Numbered from the stretch's first letter, positions 8,619-16,691 are shown. The stretch is DNA of 64,000 bases from Pontibacter liquoris (GCF_022758235.1 NZ_JALEBG010000001.1:620001-684000); one strand, 5' to 3'. Notes: generated by a model not told the origin, from the sequence alone. Program-made: numbers and translations.

Positions 8619-9053
8619 TTAGCGGCGGGGCACCACCAGGGCGTCGGCCAGCTCATCGTGCAGCAGGTGGTGTGGCGCCGGACCAGCCCCGGGCACGAAA
8701 CGACGCAGAAATGCCAGCAGGGTCAGGGGCTTGGCAAAGTAGCGGATACTGGCTTTGTAAAACGATAGCCTGCCGCCGGTGCTGCGTCTTACGTGTAGGC
8801 TCAGTAGGTATTTGCCTAAGGTAGCTTACCCGCTGCACGACTCGGCACCGGCAAAGTATACCCAACCCAGTAAAATATGCAGGAGCCGCTCAGGCTTCAG
8901 CAGCAGGGCATTTTCATTGCTGCTGAAGGTGAAATAATCCAGCGTGGCAAATACCAGAGAAAGCAAAAGGAAGTCGATCAATCCCGCCAGGAGCCGGGGG
9001 CTGAGAGCAGCCAGAGTAAAGCGTTTGCCTGGCCGGGTATACGTAACCTGCAT
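8619..9053 (-). pseudogene. RDD-family membrane protein, broken by one in-frame stop
   Basis: Reading from ATG 9053 on the minus strand gives an RDD protein (LAGLIDFLLLSLVF near residues 24-37) that halts at TAA 8828-8826 after 75 codons. Beyond that stop the same frame continues for 68 more codons to TAA at 8621-8619, and the extension is clearly the rest of an RDD domain: ATLGKYLLSLHVR, then LSFYKASIRYFAK, then LLHDELADALVV. It aligns step for step with the intact paralogue at 9713-10168 (QATIGKQLFGIFV, ISFGRATGRFFAK, ALHDKLAGTLVF). The stop falls where the paralogue has Gln, so a CAA to TAA change would explain it. No frameshift is needed. A sequencing error cannot be excluded. Confidence 0.85.
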
Positions 9054-9134
9054 AAATGTTTCCGCGGAAGTATAAGGTGCGCTTTCCTATACTTGGATTT
9101 GCAGGCGAGGTTCTGTTTTATACTTATTTTATAC

Positions 9135-9629
9135 TTAAAAAAGCGATAATTGCTGCTCGGGCTGCAGCACCCCTTCGTGCAGTAACAGCCATTCCTTGCG
9201 CCATACGCCTCCCGCATAGCCCGTCAGGCTACCGTCGCTGCCAATTACCCGGTGGCAGGGCACCAGCAGACAAAGAGGATTTTTGCCATTTGCACCACCT
9301 ACCGCCCGAATGGCTTTTTCGCCCGACACAGCGCGGGCTACCTCCAGGTAAGAGCGCGTTTTGCCAAACGGTATCAGCTTGAGGTGTTCCCATACCTGCT
9401 GCTGAAAGGTGGTTCCGGCAGGCTGCAGCGGAAGGTCAAAAGACTGGCGGGTACCTTTAAAATATTCCGCCAGTTGCTGCAGGCACGCCTGCCCGACCGG
9501 CGGAACGTCCGTTTGCGGCGGCCCGGGGCGCTCGCAAAACCGCGCCACCTGAATTGCATCCATATTTCCCTGGATGCACATGTACCCGATAGGGGAGTGA
9601 TAGTAGGTGGTGAAACTTGGGGCGTTCAT
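9135..9629 (-). CDS. ogt: Methylated-DNA-protein cysteine methyltransferase
   Basis: A 164-residue enzyme that removes alkyl groups from O6-alkylguanine by transferring them irreversibly to its own cysteine. The active-site motif is PCHRV at residues 124-128, with acceptor Cys125. Also seen are the helix-turn-helix part PFGKTRSYLEVARAV and the conserved Asn in GGANGKNP just before the active site. The N-terminal domain is short, as in Ogt rather than Ada fusions. It lies between two RDD genes on the same strand, which are not functionally related as far as I can tell. Confidence 0.95.
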   Translation of the reverse strand: MNAPSFTTYYHSPIGYMCIQGNMDAIQVARFCERPGPPQTDVPPVGQACLQQLAEYFKGTRQSFDLPLQPAGTTFQQQVWEHLKLIPFGKTRSYLEVARAVSGEKAIRAVGGANGKNPLCLLVPCHRVIGSDGSLTGYAGGVWRKEWLLLHEGVLQPEQQLSLF

Positions 9630-9712
9630 TGTATAAATATAGGCTTTCCGGCGCTCGAAAACAACAAAAAACCGTGTTGCTTCAGCGGCTATGTATGGCG
9701 TGTTGCTGGCCG

Positions 9713-10168
9713 CTAAAGGTGCCTGAAGACCAGCGTGCCGGCCAGCTTATCGTGCAGCGCTTGCCGGCGGGCGGTAAAAGCGGCCATGATGTAGCCTACG
9801 AGCAGCAGCAGGCCGGAGAGCAGTTTGGCAAAAAAGCGCCCGGTGGCACGCCCGAAGCTGATGCGGTGCCCGTTTTCATCTGTCACGAAAATGCCGAAAA
9901 GCTGCTTGCCGATCGTAGCTTGTAGCCGTGAGCTTTCGAAGCCGGCATAGTATATCCAGGCGATAAAGGTATTTACCAACTGGCTACTGAGCTGGTTAGT
10001 GAGGTCATCAGGCGTGGTTATCAGCGGGATTCCGGCCACCGTAAATACCAGCACCGTGACCAGACTGATCAGAAAGCTGTCAAGCAGAAGGGCCCCAAAC
10101 CGTGCCCAGAAACTGGCTAACGGAAGGTTGATGGCTTGCTGGTTCTCGTCCTGAAAAGGTAATTCCAT
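9713..10168 (-). CDS. RDD-family membrane protein
   Basis: A 151-residue protein of the RDD family (named for Arg-Asp-Asp), with three hydrophobic segments. In this copy the first motif reads FWARFGALLLDSFLISL (residues 20-36), with the conserved Arg and Asp. The family is widespread and poorly understood; some members are proposed ion or osmolyte transporters. This is the intact paralogue of the pseudogene at 8619-9053. An ogt gene separates the two copies. All three genes point the same way, and the strand-wise order is RDD, ogt, RDD pseudogene. Confidence 0.82.
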   Translation of the reverse strand: MELPFQDENQQAINLPLASFWARFGALLLDSFLISLVTVLVFTVAGIPLITTPDDLTNQLSSQLVNTFIAWIYYAGFESSRLQATIGKQLFGIFVTDENGHRISFGRATGRFFAKLLSGLLLLVGYIMAAFTARRQALHDKLAGTLVFRHL

Positions 10169-10212
10169 AATAATTCTGTAAGCTTTGCCGATGATTGGTG
10201 CAAAACTACAAC

Positions 10213-10246
10213 AAAAAAGCTACCCGTTGTATGGCGGGTAGCTTTC
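10213..10246 (-). terminator. Terminator after dihaem cytochrome c
   Basis: A GCTACCCG / CGGGTAGC hairpin with an eight-base loop; read on the minus strand it ends in a run of six T. It lies 25 bases past the cytochrome stop. Confidence 0.8.
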
Positions 10247-10270
10247 TAACGCTTAGTAAAGCGATGTTTC

Positions 10271-11281
10271 TCAGGAACTGGCAGCTTCGCTTGCCTGGCC
10301 CGGCGTATATTTCTCTACTTTGTTGTTTTGGGGTTTCAGGCTGTGCAGGTATTTATAAATGGCCCGCAGATCGCCTTCTTTCATGCCGCCATACATGCTC
10401 CAGGGCATCAGGGAATTAAATTCGTTGGGGTTTACTTTCGGTGTGCCGCCGGGCGTAGCATACTGTTTAAAACGCGCCACAAAAGCGTCTTCTGTCCAGC
10501 TGCCGATGCCTGTTTTTTTGTCCGGCGTCAGGTTGGCCGAGCGTAAGATGGCGCCGTTCGGAAAACTGAATTCCGTGCCGCCGGCCAGCATCTTGTCTTT
10601 AACGGGGCTGCCTTTGTCCTGCGGGGTGTGGCATTCGGCGCAGCCTGCTACAGTTACCAGGTATTTGCCCAGCGACACAGAATCTGTCAGGAGTGGCTCG
10701 GGCGAAACGATCGGGATTCTGGCGGGCATGGTGCGCAGGATCAGGTTCATGGGGAAGTCGGGATCCGATTTAGGCACCTTGTTGCGGATGGGCTGTAAGG
10801 TGCGGATATAGGCAATAATGGCATAGGCATCTTCGCGGGACATCTTGCGGTATGAATTATAAGGCATCAGCGGAAAAAGCGGCTCACCGTTGCGGCTCAC
10901 ACCCGATGTCATGGCACGGTAGATTTCTCCATCCGTCCAGGCACCGATTCCTGTTTCCTTATCGCTGGTGATATTGCGGGCATAAAAAGTACCCGGAAAG
11001 CCCAGCGAATGGTCGAACTTGTCGCCTCCCTTGCCAAAAGTGCCAGCCATGGGCGGGGCCGTCAGCCGTGACCAGTCGCGGGTAGAGTGGCAGTCGATGC
11101 AAACGGCTACGTGGTTAGCCAGGTACTCGCCCCGCTTTACCAGAGCCGGCGATTTGTCGATCGTGAGCCTGGGCGCAGCATCTACGTTAGGGAACGCATA
11201 CTGCAGGTAAATAATACCGGCTGCCAGGGCAGTAGCCACCACCGCCAGCAGGTAGCCTACCACTTTGCCTACTTTTTTCAT
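10271..11281 (-). CDS. Membrane-anchored dihaem cytochrome c
   Basis: A 336-residue protein with one N-terminal membrane segment (about residues 7-27) and two class I cytochrome c domains. The haem-binding motifs are CIDCH (61-65) and CAECH (214-218), and candidate distal methionines occur in FPLMPYNSYRKMS and in the SLMPWSMYGGMKEGD stretch. Proteins of this build are often the cytochrome subunit of periplasmic alcohol or aldehyde dehydrogenases, or general electron carriers. No dehydrogenase partner gene is adjacent, so the donor is unknown. It is transcribed alone and closed by a terminator. Confidence 0.88.
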   Translation of the reverse strand: MKKVGKVVGYLLAVVATALAAGIIYLQYAFPNVDAAPRLTIDKSPALVKRGEYLANHVAVCIDCHSTRDWSRLTAPPMAGTFGKGGDKFDHSLGFPGTFYARNITSDKETGIGAWTDGEIYRAMTSGVSRNGEPLFPLMPYNSYRKMSREDAYAIIAYIRTLQPIRNKVPKSDPDFPMNLILRTMPARIPIVSPEPLLTDSVSLGKYLVTVAGCAECHTPQDKGSPVKDKMLAGGTEFSFPNGAILRSANLTPDKKTGIGSWTEDAFVARFKQYATPGGTPKVNPNEFNSLMPWSMYGGMKEGDLRAIYKYLHSLKPQNNKVEKYTPGQASEAASS

Positions 11282-11624
11282 GACGTTTTATTTTAGTGTG
11301 AAGGAAATGCCGCGCAATGCACTTTAGAAGAGGATCGCATATTAATATTCCAAAAAAATATAATTTAAAGCAAATACGATAAGGCTATAAAAGGAGTTTT
11401 TTAAGGGAATAGCCCGGATGAAGCGGTGAACTAAAATAAAAGTGCGGCAGAGTATCTTGTAATTTTACGGAAGCTTAGAAATCAGGGAGTTAGGAAAGGG
11501 AGAGTTGGCTGATCAGGATCGCTGGACAAGTTCCCGAAGCTTACCAGGTGCGCATTTGCCCGGGCACTGCAATCTGAAATGAAGTATGGTGCCGCTGCAG
11601 GTATAAAGCGGAAGTATGGCGCTG
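11282..11624. other. Gene-free gap of 343 bases
   Basis: This lies between the cytochrome c start and the trmN6 stop, and should hold the cytochrome promoter. It is AT-rich at 11340-11460 with A-tracts. I see no RNA gene, clear promoter match or open frame of interest. Confidence 0.6.
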
Positions 11625-12341
11625 CTAAAAGATCAGGTAATAGGCGCTGAGCAAGGCCCTGAACTCCGAAGTATAAGTCACCGCATCTGCCTCGCGGATG
11701 TGAAGTAAACTACCGGTTGGGGAAGTAACCGGCAGGAAGGCATAAGTTTGGATGTGGCGGATGCATTTGCCCCCTATCCGTGTGTATACCTGCAGCGTGT
11801 GCGCCAGGTATAAGCCATGTGCCGGGGCAAGCGAGGCAAAATGAAGGGCCTCGTCGGGGGGTAGCAGCAGGTATAAGTTGCCTTGCGGCGTCAGGTGCTC
11901 CTGCGCAAATTCCAGAATATCGGTAAAGAAGAGGTCGCCGGTGTGCTTGGCCGTATTTTTGGCTGCGTCCGCCGATTTCAGCGAGCCCTGGAAAAAAGGC
12001 GGGTTAGCCAGGATAACATCATACTTCTGCCGGCTATAGCGGGCATATTCCTGCAAGCTGACCGGGTGCAGGTGTAGCCGCCTGGCCCAGGGGCTTGCCG
12101 CAAAATTTTCCTGTGCCTGCTGCTGGGCGGCAGCGTTTATTTCCACAGCATCTATACTTGCCCCGGAGCGCTGCGCGGCCATCAGGGAGAGCAGGCCAGT
12201 GCCGGTGCCAATGTCCAGGATGTGCTGCGCCTGCGCGACGGGCACGTAAGCACCAAAGAGGCAGGAGTCGGTACAAACCTTCATGGCGCACTTTTCCTGC
12301 GCTACCCTGAACTGCTTGAACTGGAAATAGGTGTTAGCCAT
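11625..12341 (-). CDS. trmN6: tRNA1(Val) adenine-37 N6-methyltransferase
   Basis: A 238-residue class I SAM-dependent methyltransferase. It has the SAM-binding LDIGTGTGLLSL and the N6-adenine signature NPPF in VILANPPFFQG, as in E. coli YfiC/TrmN6, which methylates A37 of tRNA-Val. The N-terminal FQFKQFRVAQEKCAMKVCTD (here 20 residues) is also typical. I choose ATG 12341 (MANTYFQF); the open frame runs 35 codons further upstream, but that extension is the translated AT-rich repeat at 12346-12385 and looks like no protein. Confidence in the family is high; the precise tRNA target is by homology only. Confidence 0.88.
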   Translation of the reverse strand: MANTYFQFKQFRVAQEKCAMKVCTDSCLFGAYVPVAQAQHILDIGTGTGLLSLMAAQRSGASIDAVEINAAAQQQAQENFAASPWARRLHLHPVSLQEYARYSRQKYDVILANPPFFQGSLKSADAAKNTAKHTGDLFFTDILEFAQEHLTPQGNLYLLLPPDEALHFASLAPAHGLYLAHTLQVYTRIGGKCIRHIQTYAFLPVTSPTGSLLHIREADAVTYTSEFRALLSAYYLIF

Positions 12342-12345
12342 TTTA

Positions 12346-12385
12346 ATTTTGAATGACTGAATTTTGAATAACTGAATTTTGAATG
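12346..12385 (-). repeat. 15-base AT-rich near-tandem repeat upstream of trmN6
   Basis: Unit ATTTTGAATRACTGA occurs at 12346-12360 and 12361-12375, with a third partial copy to 12385. It begins four bases upstream of the trmN6 start codon. The same unit recurs around rnhA and next to the MarC gene. Confidence 0.85.
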
Positions 12386-12454
12386 TATACAGATTAGAAT
12401 AAAGGAATTGGGTTAGCTGGAAGTATACCTCATTGCGTCTGTTCACTCATTTCA

Positions 12455-12492
12455 TACTTGTATTCAATTATTCAAAAGTCAATTATTCAAAA
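12455..12492 (+). repeat. Inverted AT-rich repeat at the rnhA stop side
   Basis: Two copies of a TCAATTATTCAAAA-type unit, the reverse complement of the repeat family at 12346-12385 and 12965-12994. They abut the rnhA stop codon. Confidence 0.75.
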
Positions 12493-12957
12493 TTATTTCG
12501 AATTATACATGCCCGACTCAAATCCCTGGTCGATGAGCAGGTTAGGGGAGAGCGCACTGGCCACCGCCAGCTGGTCGCAGCGCTCGTTTTCGGGGTGGCC
12601 GGCGTGGCCGCGTATCCAGACAAACTTTACCTGGTTCTTGGGGTAAATGCGCAGAAAGCGTTGCCACAGATCGGCGTTTGCTTTGCCGGCAAAGCCTTTT
12701 TTCTGCCAGCCAAACACCCAGCGTTTTTCCACGGCATCCACCACATACTTGGAGTCGGAGTAAATGGTAACCGGCATGCCGGGCTTGGTAATCGCCTCCA
12801 GCCCTACAATCACCGCCAGCAACTCCATGCGGTTATTGGTTGTTTTCCGGAAGCCTTCGCTCAATTCCTTTTCGTGCTGTTTCCAGCGTAAGATGGTGCC
12901 GTAACCACCCGGCCCCGGGTTGCCGCGCGACGATCCGTCGGTAAATAATTCGATCAT
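12493..12957 (-). CDS. rnhA: Ribonuclease HI
   Basis: A 154-residue RNase HI that cuts the RNA strand of RNA-DNA hybrids, for example in R-loops and lagging-strand primers. All catalytic residues are present: Asp7 in FTDGSSRGNPGPGG, Glu45 in RMELLAV, Asp68 in YSDSK, and Asp128 in the RCDQLA motif, with the loop His118 in GHAGHPENE. Length equals the bacterial norm. The gene is framed on both sides by copies of the 15-base AT-rich repeat in opposite orientation, which is odd for a housekeeping gene. Confidence 0.96.
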   Translation of the reverse strand: MIELFTDGSSRGNPGPGGYGTILRWKQHEKELSEGFRKTTNNRMELLAVIVGLEAITKPGMPVTIYSDSKYVVDAVEKRWVFGWQKKGFAGKANADLWQRFLRIYPKNQVKFVWIRGHAGHPENERCDQLAVASALSPNLLIDQGFESGMYNSK

Positions 12958-12964
12958 AAATTCA

Positions 12965-12994
12965 ATTTTGAATAACTGAACTTTGAATAACTGA
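12965..12994 (-). repeat. 15-base AT-rich repeat upstream of rnhA
   Basis: ATTTTGAATAACTGA at 12965-12979 and a one-mismatch copy ACTTTGAATAACTGA at 12980-12994, starting seven bases upstream of the rnhA start. Its inverted partner lies beyond the rnhA stop. Confidence 0.85.
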
Positions 12995-13135
12995 ATGAGT
13001 GAGTTTTATACTTGGTCCTTTCCCCTTTGTCATCCTGAAAGTCGCTGATCCCGCACTTGTTGCGGGGGATCTTGTTGGGTAGCCTAAATTGCCTTTGCTC
13101 TCTGGCACCAGGATCTTTTCAAATAACAGAGAAGA

Positions 13136-13166
13136 GATTCAATTATTCAAAATTCAGTTATTCAAT
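13136..13166 (+). repeat. Inverted copy of the 15-base repeat at the MarC stop side
   Basis: TTCAATTATTCAAAATTC followed by AGTTATTCAAT is the reverse complement of the ATTTTGAATAACTGA family. It ends three bases before the stop codon of the MarC-family gene. Confidence 0.8.
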
Positions 13167-13169
13167 CTT

Positions 13170-13730
13170 CTACAGATTTGTCTTAAACAGCTTGATGGCA
13201 ATCGCCAGCAGGATAATACCGAATACTTTGCGGAGCACGTTGGCGCCTTCTTTGCCGAGTTTGCGCTCGATCCAGCTTGAGGATTTGAGTACAATGTATA
13301 CGAACACCAGGTTCAGCACAATGCCCACCAATATGTTGGGCAGCGAGTAAGCGGCGCGCAACGAGAGCAGTGTAGTCATGGTGCCGGCTCCGACAATAAG
13401 CGGAAATGCCAGGGGTACGATAGAGCCACTTTTACTTTCGGGGTCGGTGTGGAAGAAGTCTTTGCCCAGGATCATCTCCAGGCCGATCAGGAAAATAATG
13501 ATGGCACCGGCCATGGCAAATGACTCGAAATCGAGCCCGAACAGCTTTAAGATCGATTGCCCCAGAAACAGGAACGCGATCATGAGCACACCCGACACGA
13601 TGGTAGCTTTCTCCGACTCTATCTTGCCTTCGCGCTGGCGCAGGTTGATAATAATAGGGATGGAGCCGATAATATCGATCACGGCAAACAAAATCAGCGT
13701 AACAGAGGCGATCTCTTTCAGGCTAAGCAT
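13170..13730 (-). CDS. MarC-family inner membrane protein
   Basis: A 186-residue protein with about six membrane helices matching the MarC/NAAT family. Seen are the N-terminal helix with FAVIDIIGSIPI (the conserved Asp-Pro or Asp-Ile region), the GLEMILG segment, and PLAFPLIVGAGTMTTLLSL, the most conserved family stretch. Despite the name, MarC is not shown to cause multiple antibiotic resistance; some relatives are reported as amino acid or metabolite exporters. Transported substrate here is unknown. The spacers on both sides carry short AT-rich repeats of two different families. Confidence 0.85.
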   Translation of the reverse strand: MLSLKEIASVTLILFAVIDIIGSIPIIINLRQREGKIESEKATIVSGVLMIAFLFLGQSILKLFGLDFESFAMAGAIIIFLIGLEMILGKDFFHTDPESKSGSIVPLAFPLIVGAGTMTTLLSLRAAYSLPNILVGIVLNLVFVYIVLKSSSWIERKLGKEGANVLRKVFGIILLAIAIKLFKTNL

Positions 13731-13734
13731 AGGG

Positions 13735-13793
13735 AAGTTAGAAAGTTTAGAAGTTAGAGCGTTAGAAAGTTAAAGAGTTAGAAAGTTAAAGAG
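13735..13793 (-). repeat. GTTAGAAAGTT near-tandem repeats upstream of MarC gene
   Basis: Several copies of GTTAGAAAGTT(AAAGA) or close variants fill the space just upstream of the MarC start. An inverted relative (CTTTTTAACC to CTTTCTAAC) lies at about 13815-13847 next to the stop of the following gene. Confidence 0.75.
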
Positions 13794-13852
13794 GTCGATA
13801 ATTCCTACACAACAACTTTTTAACCTTCGAACTTTTACCTTTCTAACTGCGA

Positions 13853-14914
13853 TCAGGCGTAATAATGCAGGAAGAAGCGTTTGAGTTCTTCGTACTCCTC
13901 GTTGTCGATGGCCGGGAAGTTGGCGATCCGGAACGTGGTGCGTGCCCACTGGCCGTAACCATTCCCCAGCCGGATGTGGTGGTGGAGCGCCCGTTTTTTC
14001 ATGTCATCGATCAGCCGCTCACTTCCCTGCAACGTGAGCACGGTTTTAGAGCGCACCTCCTCATTCTCTACCAAAGGCCTGAAATCGGCAAACTGCTCAA
14101 AGAAGGTATACAGTTCCTGCGCCCGCTCGGTCAGCTCCTCGTCAATGGTTTTAATAAAGGGCCTGTCTTCCAGCACGCGCTTGAGCAGGTAAATACTTAG
14201 CTCGTTGGGGGTGTGCGTGGTCTGGTAGTTGAGCATTTTCTCATACATGGGCACCAGGCTGTTGTAGTGGTTGCGCTCGGCCATTTGCTTGGCCCGGAAA
14301 ATAGCCCTCGGCGAACACACCAGGATGCCCAGCCCGGGCGGCAGGCCAAAGCACTTCTGCACCGAAGCAAACCAGATATCCGCTTTTATCAGCTTTAAGT
14401 TGAGCCCGGCCATCGACGAGGTGGCATCCACGGCAATGAGCGTGTCGCGGAAGCGGTTGTGCAGGTTCAGAATCGTATTGGCCGACACCTGCGTGCCGTT
14501 GGAGGTTTCGTTCTGGGTAAAGCAGATCAGCTCGGTGTCGGAACTGATGGCGAGCTGCTCCACCGGCATCGGCTCGTTCACGTCAAAGGCAATGCCTTCG
14601 GCAGCGGGGCGAAGCTTGCGGGCATATTCAAACCATTTCTCGCCAAAGGAGCCGTTGTAAATATGGGCGCTTTTGGTTTTGGTCAAGCTCTGGATGATGA
14701 TCTCCCAGCACTCGGTAGCCGACGAGGTAAAGAAAATATGATAGTCCTGCGGGATGTTGAGCCGGCGCTTAAGGGAGCCTACAACCGCCCGCGACAGCTG
14801 CACAAACTGCTCTCCCCGGTGTGGCGTGCTCAAAATTCCCTCGTCATATGCATCTGTCAGGTAGGTGCGCACGTCGGGGTATACTTTAGAAGGACCGGGA
14901 TAAAAGTTAAGCAT
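13853..14914 (-). CDS. Class V aminotransferase (phosphoserine aminotransferase-like)
   Basis: A 353-residue PLP enzyme of the class V fold. The Schiff-base lysine is Lys187 in ASVQKCFG, and Asp163 in AVDATSSMAG is the residue that pairs with the PLP ring nitrogen. FTSSATECWE near 62-71 forms the phosphate-binding part. Close relatives are annotated as alanine-glyoxylate or phosphoserine aminotransferases; no serA-like gene is adjacent to settle the substrate. The start at 14914 (MLNFYPGPSKVYP) gives the usual N-terminus with PGPS. The aroQ gene lies upstream on the same strand, 79 bases away. Confidence 0.85.
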   Translation of the reverse strand: MLNFYPGPSKVYPDVRTYLTDAYDEGILSTPHRGEQFVQLSRAVVGSLKRRLNIPQDYHIFFTSSATECWEIIIQSLTKTKSAHIYNGSFGEKWFEYARKLRPAAEGIAFDVNEPMPVEQLAISSDTELICFTQNETSNGTQVSANTILNLHNRFRDTLIAVDATSSMAGLNLKLIKADIWFASVQKCFGLPPGLGILVCSPRAIFRAKQMAERNHYNSLVPMYEKMLNYQTTHTPNELSIYLLKRVLEDRPFIKTIDEELTERAQELYTFFEQFADFRPLVENEEVRSKTVLTLQGSERLIDDMKKRALHHHIRLGNGYGQWARTTFRIANFPAIDNEEYEELKRFFLHYYA

Positions 14915-14993
14915 GTGAGTAAGTTAACGGAATATAGCCTAATAACTATATTAAGGAGATTATTTTACGTTGACGAAGTATAAACGCCAGATG

Positions 14994-15449
14994 TTACGCG
15001 TTTTTTACACCGAACCCGATTTGTTTCGGCTTCAGTCGCTCAAAATACTGTAAGGCAAGGCGGTAACTTTCCAGCCCAAACCCGGTGATGACGCCGGTGC
15101 AGAAGGCAGCGAACATGCTCTTGTGCCGGAAAGCATCGCGCGCATACACATTGGAAATGTGCACCTCCACCACCGGCGTGTCGATGGCTTTGATGGCATC
15201 CGAAAGCGCCACCGAAGTATGCGTATAAGCACCGCCGTTAAACACAATGCCTTTGTAACTGAACCCCACCTCGTGCAGCTTGTCGATCAGCACGCCTTCG
15301 GTGTTGGACTGAAAGTAGGAGAGCTCTAGGCCCGGGAAATCCTTTTCCAGCTCCTTGAAATAATCTTCGAAGGAGCGGGTGCCATACACTGACTTTTCGC
15401 GGGTGCCCAGCAAATTCAGGTTCGGGCCATTCAGAATGAGTATCTTCAT
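14994..15449 (-). CDS. aroQ: 3-dehydroquinate dehydratase, type II
   Basis: A 151-residue type II dehydroquinase for step three of the shikimate pathway (3-dehydroquinate to 3-dehydroshikimate). Seen: LNGPNLNLLGTREKSVYG with catalytic Arg17 and Tyr22, QSNTEGVLID, the substrate-binding NGGAYTHTSVAL, and the catalytic His in VEVHISNVYARD. The start at ATG 15449 gives MKILILNGPN, which is the standard N-terminus; the 14-codon upstream extension is not family-like. Length is normal. No other shikimate genes are in the window. Confidence 0.96.
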   Translation of the reverse strand: MKILILNGPNLNLLGTREKSVYGTRSFEDYFKELEKDFPGLELSYFQSNTEGVLIDKLHEVGFSYKGIVFNGGAYTHTSVALSDAIKAIDTPVVEVHISNVYARDAFRHKSMFAAFCTGVITGFGLESYRLALQYFERLKPKQIGFGVKNA

Positions 15450-15791
15450 AGGGTAAAGGATGTGGCGTTTAGCAAATTTCCGAGAGAACAAAGGTAAGGA
15501 TTAACTACCTTTGCTTTATTTCCTGATAAAAGAAAGTTTGACAAAAGATAAAAGAGTTTCTGGCGAGGGTGCCTTATACTTGTTCGTTTGTTCGTTGTCG
15601 AATTGTCTTTAATCGTAATGCACTTCGCTCGTTTAGATTTATAATCCGGAGGTTTTATACGTTAAAGAATTCGCTCTTTCGGATTTGCAATCGGCAAGTG
15701 TGTAACATCAGAATTTGCAAATCCGGCAGAGCAGCAAAGCCGTTTGTGCTTTAAAAACGCTTAATTCGTAATTCTTAATTCGTAATTCTCC
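15450..15791. other. 342-base spacer between divergent aroQ and xerD
   Basis: It carries possible -7 boxes on both strands: TACCTTTG at 15506-15513 (plus) and at 15496-15489 (minus, 40 bases before aroQ), both without a convincing -33 box. The end is the tandem repeat described at 15761-15788. No further gene is seen. Confidence 0.55.
15761..15788 (+). repeat. Perfect 14-base tandem repeat before xerD
   Basis: TTAATTCGTAATTC occurs twice head to tail (15761-15774 and 15775-15788), ending three bases before the xerD start codon, where a ribosome binding region would be. Confidence 0.9.
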
Positions 15792-16691
15792 ATGAACTGG
15801 CCTATTTGCATCAAGCAATTTGAACAATACCTGCGATTGGAAAAGTCGCTGTCCGGCCACTCAGTGGAGGCTTACCTGCGCGATATCCGGAAGCTGCACG
15901 ATTTCCTGGGCATGAAGAACCTGCAAGTGGCGCCCGAGCAGCTGACGCCGGCTATCCTGCGCGAGTTTCTGCAGTGGATAAATGAACTGGGCATGACGCC
16001 GCACTCGCAGGCCCGCACCCTGTCCGGTATCCGCGCTTTTTATAAATTCCTGATCATGGAAGACATGATGCAGACCGATCCCACCGATACCGTGGAAGCG
16101 CCCAAGCTAAGCCGCAAATTGCCCGATACACTCAACTTTCATGAAATAGAGCAGCTGCTGGCCGCCATCGATTTGTCTACGCCTGAGGGAACGCGCAACC
16201 GGGCCATGCTGGAAACACTTTATAGTTCGGGCCTGCGCGTATCGGAGCTGCTCGATCTGAAACTGAGCAACCTCTACGAAGATGCCGGTTTTCTGAAAGT
16301 ATCCGGTAAAGGCGAGAAAGAGCGCCTGGTGCCTATTGGCCGCGATGCGCTCAAACACATCAACCTGTACAAGGAGGGCGTGCGCTGCCACCTGGAGATC
16401 AAAAAAGGCAACGAGGATATTATTTTCCTGAACCGCCGCGGCACCAAAATGTCGCGGGTCATGGTATTTACCATCATCAAAGACGTGGCCGCCAAAGCGG
16501 GTATTCAGAAAACGGTGAGCCCCCATACGTTCCGTCACTCGTTTGCCACCCACCTGATCGAAGGCGGGGCCGACCTGCGGGCGGTGCAGGAAATGCTGGG
16601 CCACGAGTCCATCACCACCACCGAGATCTATACCCACCTGGACCGCGATTACCTCAAGCAGATCATCAAAGACTTCCACCCGCGAAGTTGA
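15792..16691 (+). CDS. xerD: Tyrosine recombinase XerD
   Basis: A 299-residue site-specific recombinase, the usual Xer length, that resolves chromosome dimers at dif together with XerC and FtsK. All catalytic residues are present: Arg149 (SSGLRVSELL), Lys173 (SGKGEKER), His245 and Arg248 (HTFRHSFATHL), His271 (LGHESITTT) and the nucleophile Tyr280 (EIYTHLD). The N-terminal SAM-like DNA-binding domain covers about residues 1-95. The full-length housekeeping form, the absence of neighbouring mobile genes and the presence of ftsK 7 kb away favour XerD over an integron or phage integrase. No dif site was recognised. Confidence 0.92.
   Translation: MNWPICIKQFEQYLRLEKSLSGHSVEAYLRDIRKLHDFLGMKNLQVAPEQLTPAILREFLQWINELGMTPHSQARTLSGIRAFYKFLIMEDMMQTDPTDTVEAPKLSRKLPDTLNFHEIEQLLAAIDLSTPEGTRNRAMLETLYSSGLRVSELLDLKLSNLYEDAGFLKVSGKGEKERLVPIGRDALKHINLYKEGVRCHLEIKKGNEDIIFLNRRGTKMSRVMVFTIIKDVAAKAGIQKTVSPHTFRHSFATHLIEGGADLRAVQEMLGHESITTTEIYTHLDRDYLKQIIKDFHPRS

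Noticed and set aside
8826..9053. Stop codon read-through or recoding in the RDD gene
   Set aside because: No selenocysteine-type (TGA) codon or recoding signal is present; a simple nonsense change is the better explanation.
12493..12957. rnhA as cargo of a transposon with terminal inverted repeats
   Set aside because: There is no transposase and no target-site duplication was found, and the same repeats border neighbouring genes too; I keep it only as a finding about border repeats.
13735..13793. Possible CRISPR-like array
   Set aside because: The units are 9-16 bases, contiguous and variable, with no spacers of even length and no cas genes.
15792..16691. Phage or integron integrase
   Set aside because: Length and motifs are those of housekeeping XerD, and there are no att-like repeats, phage or cassette genes nearby.
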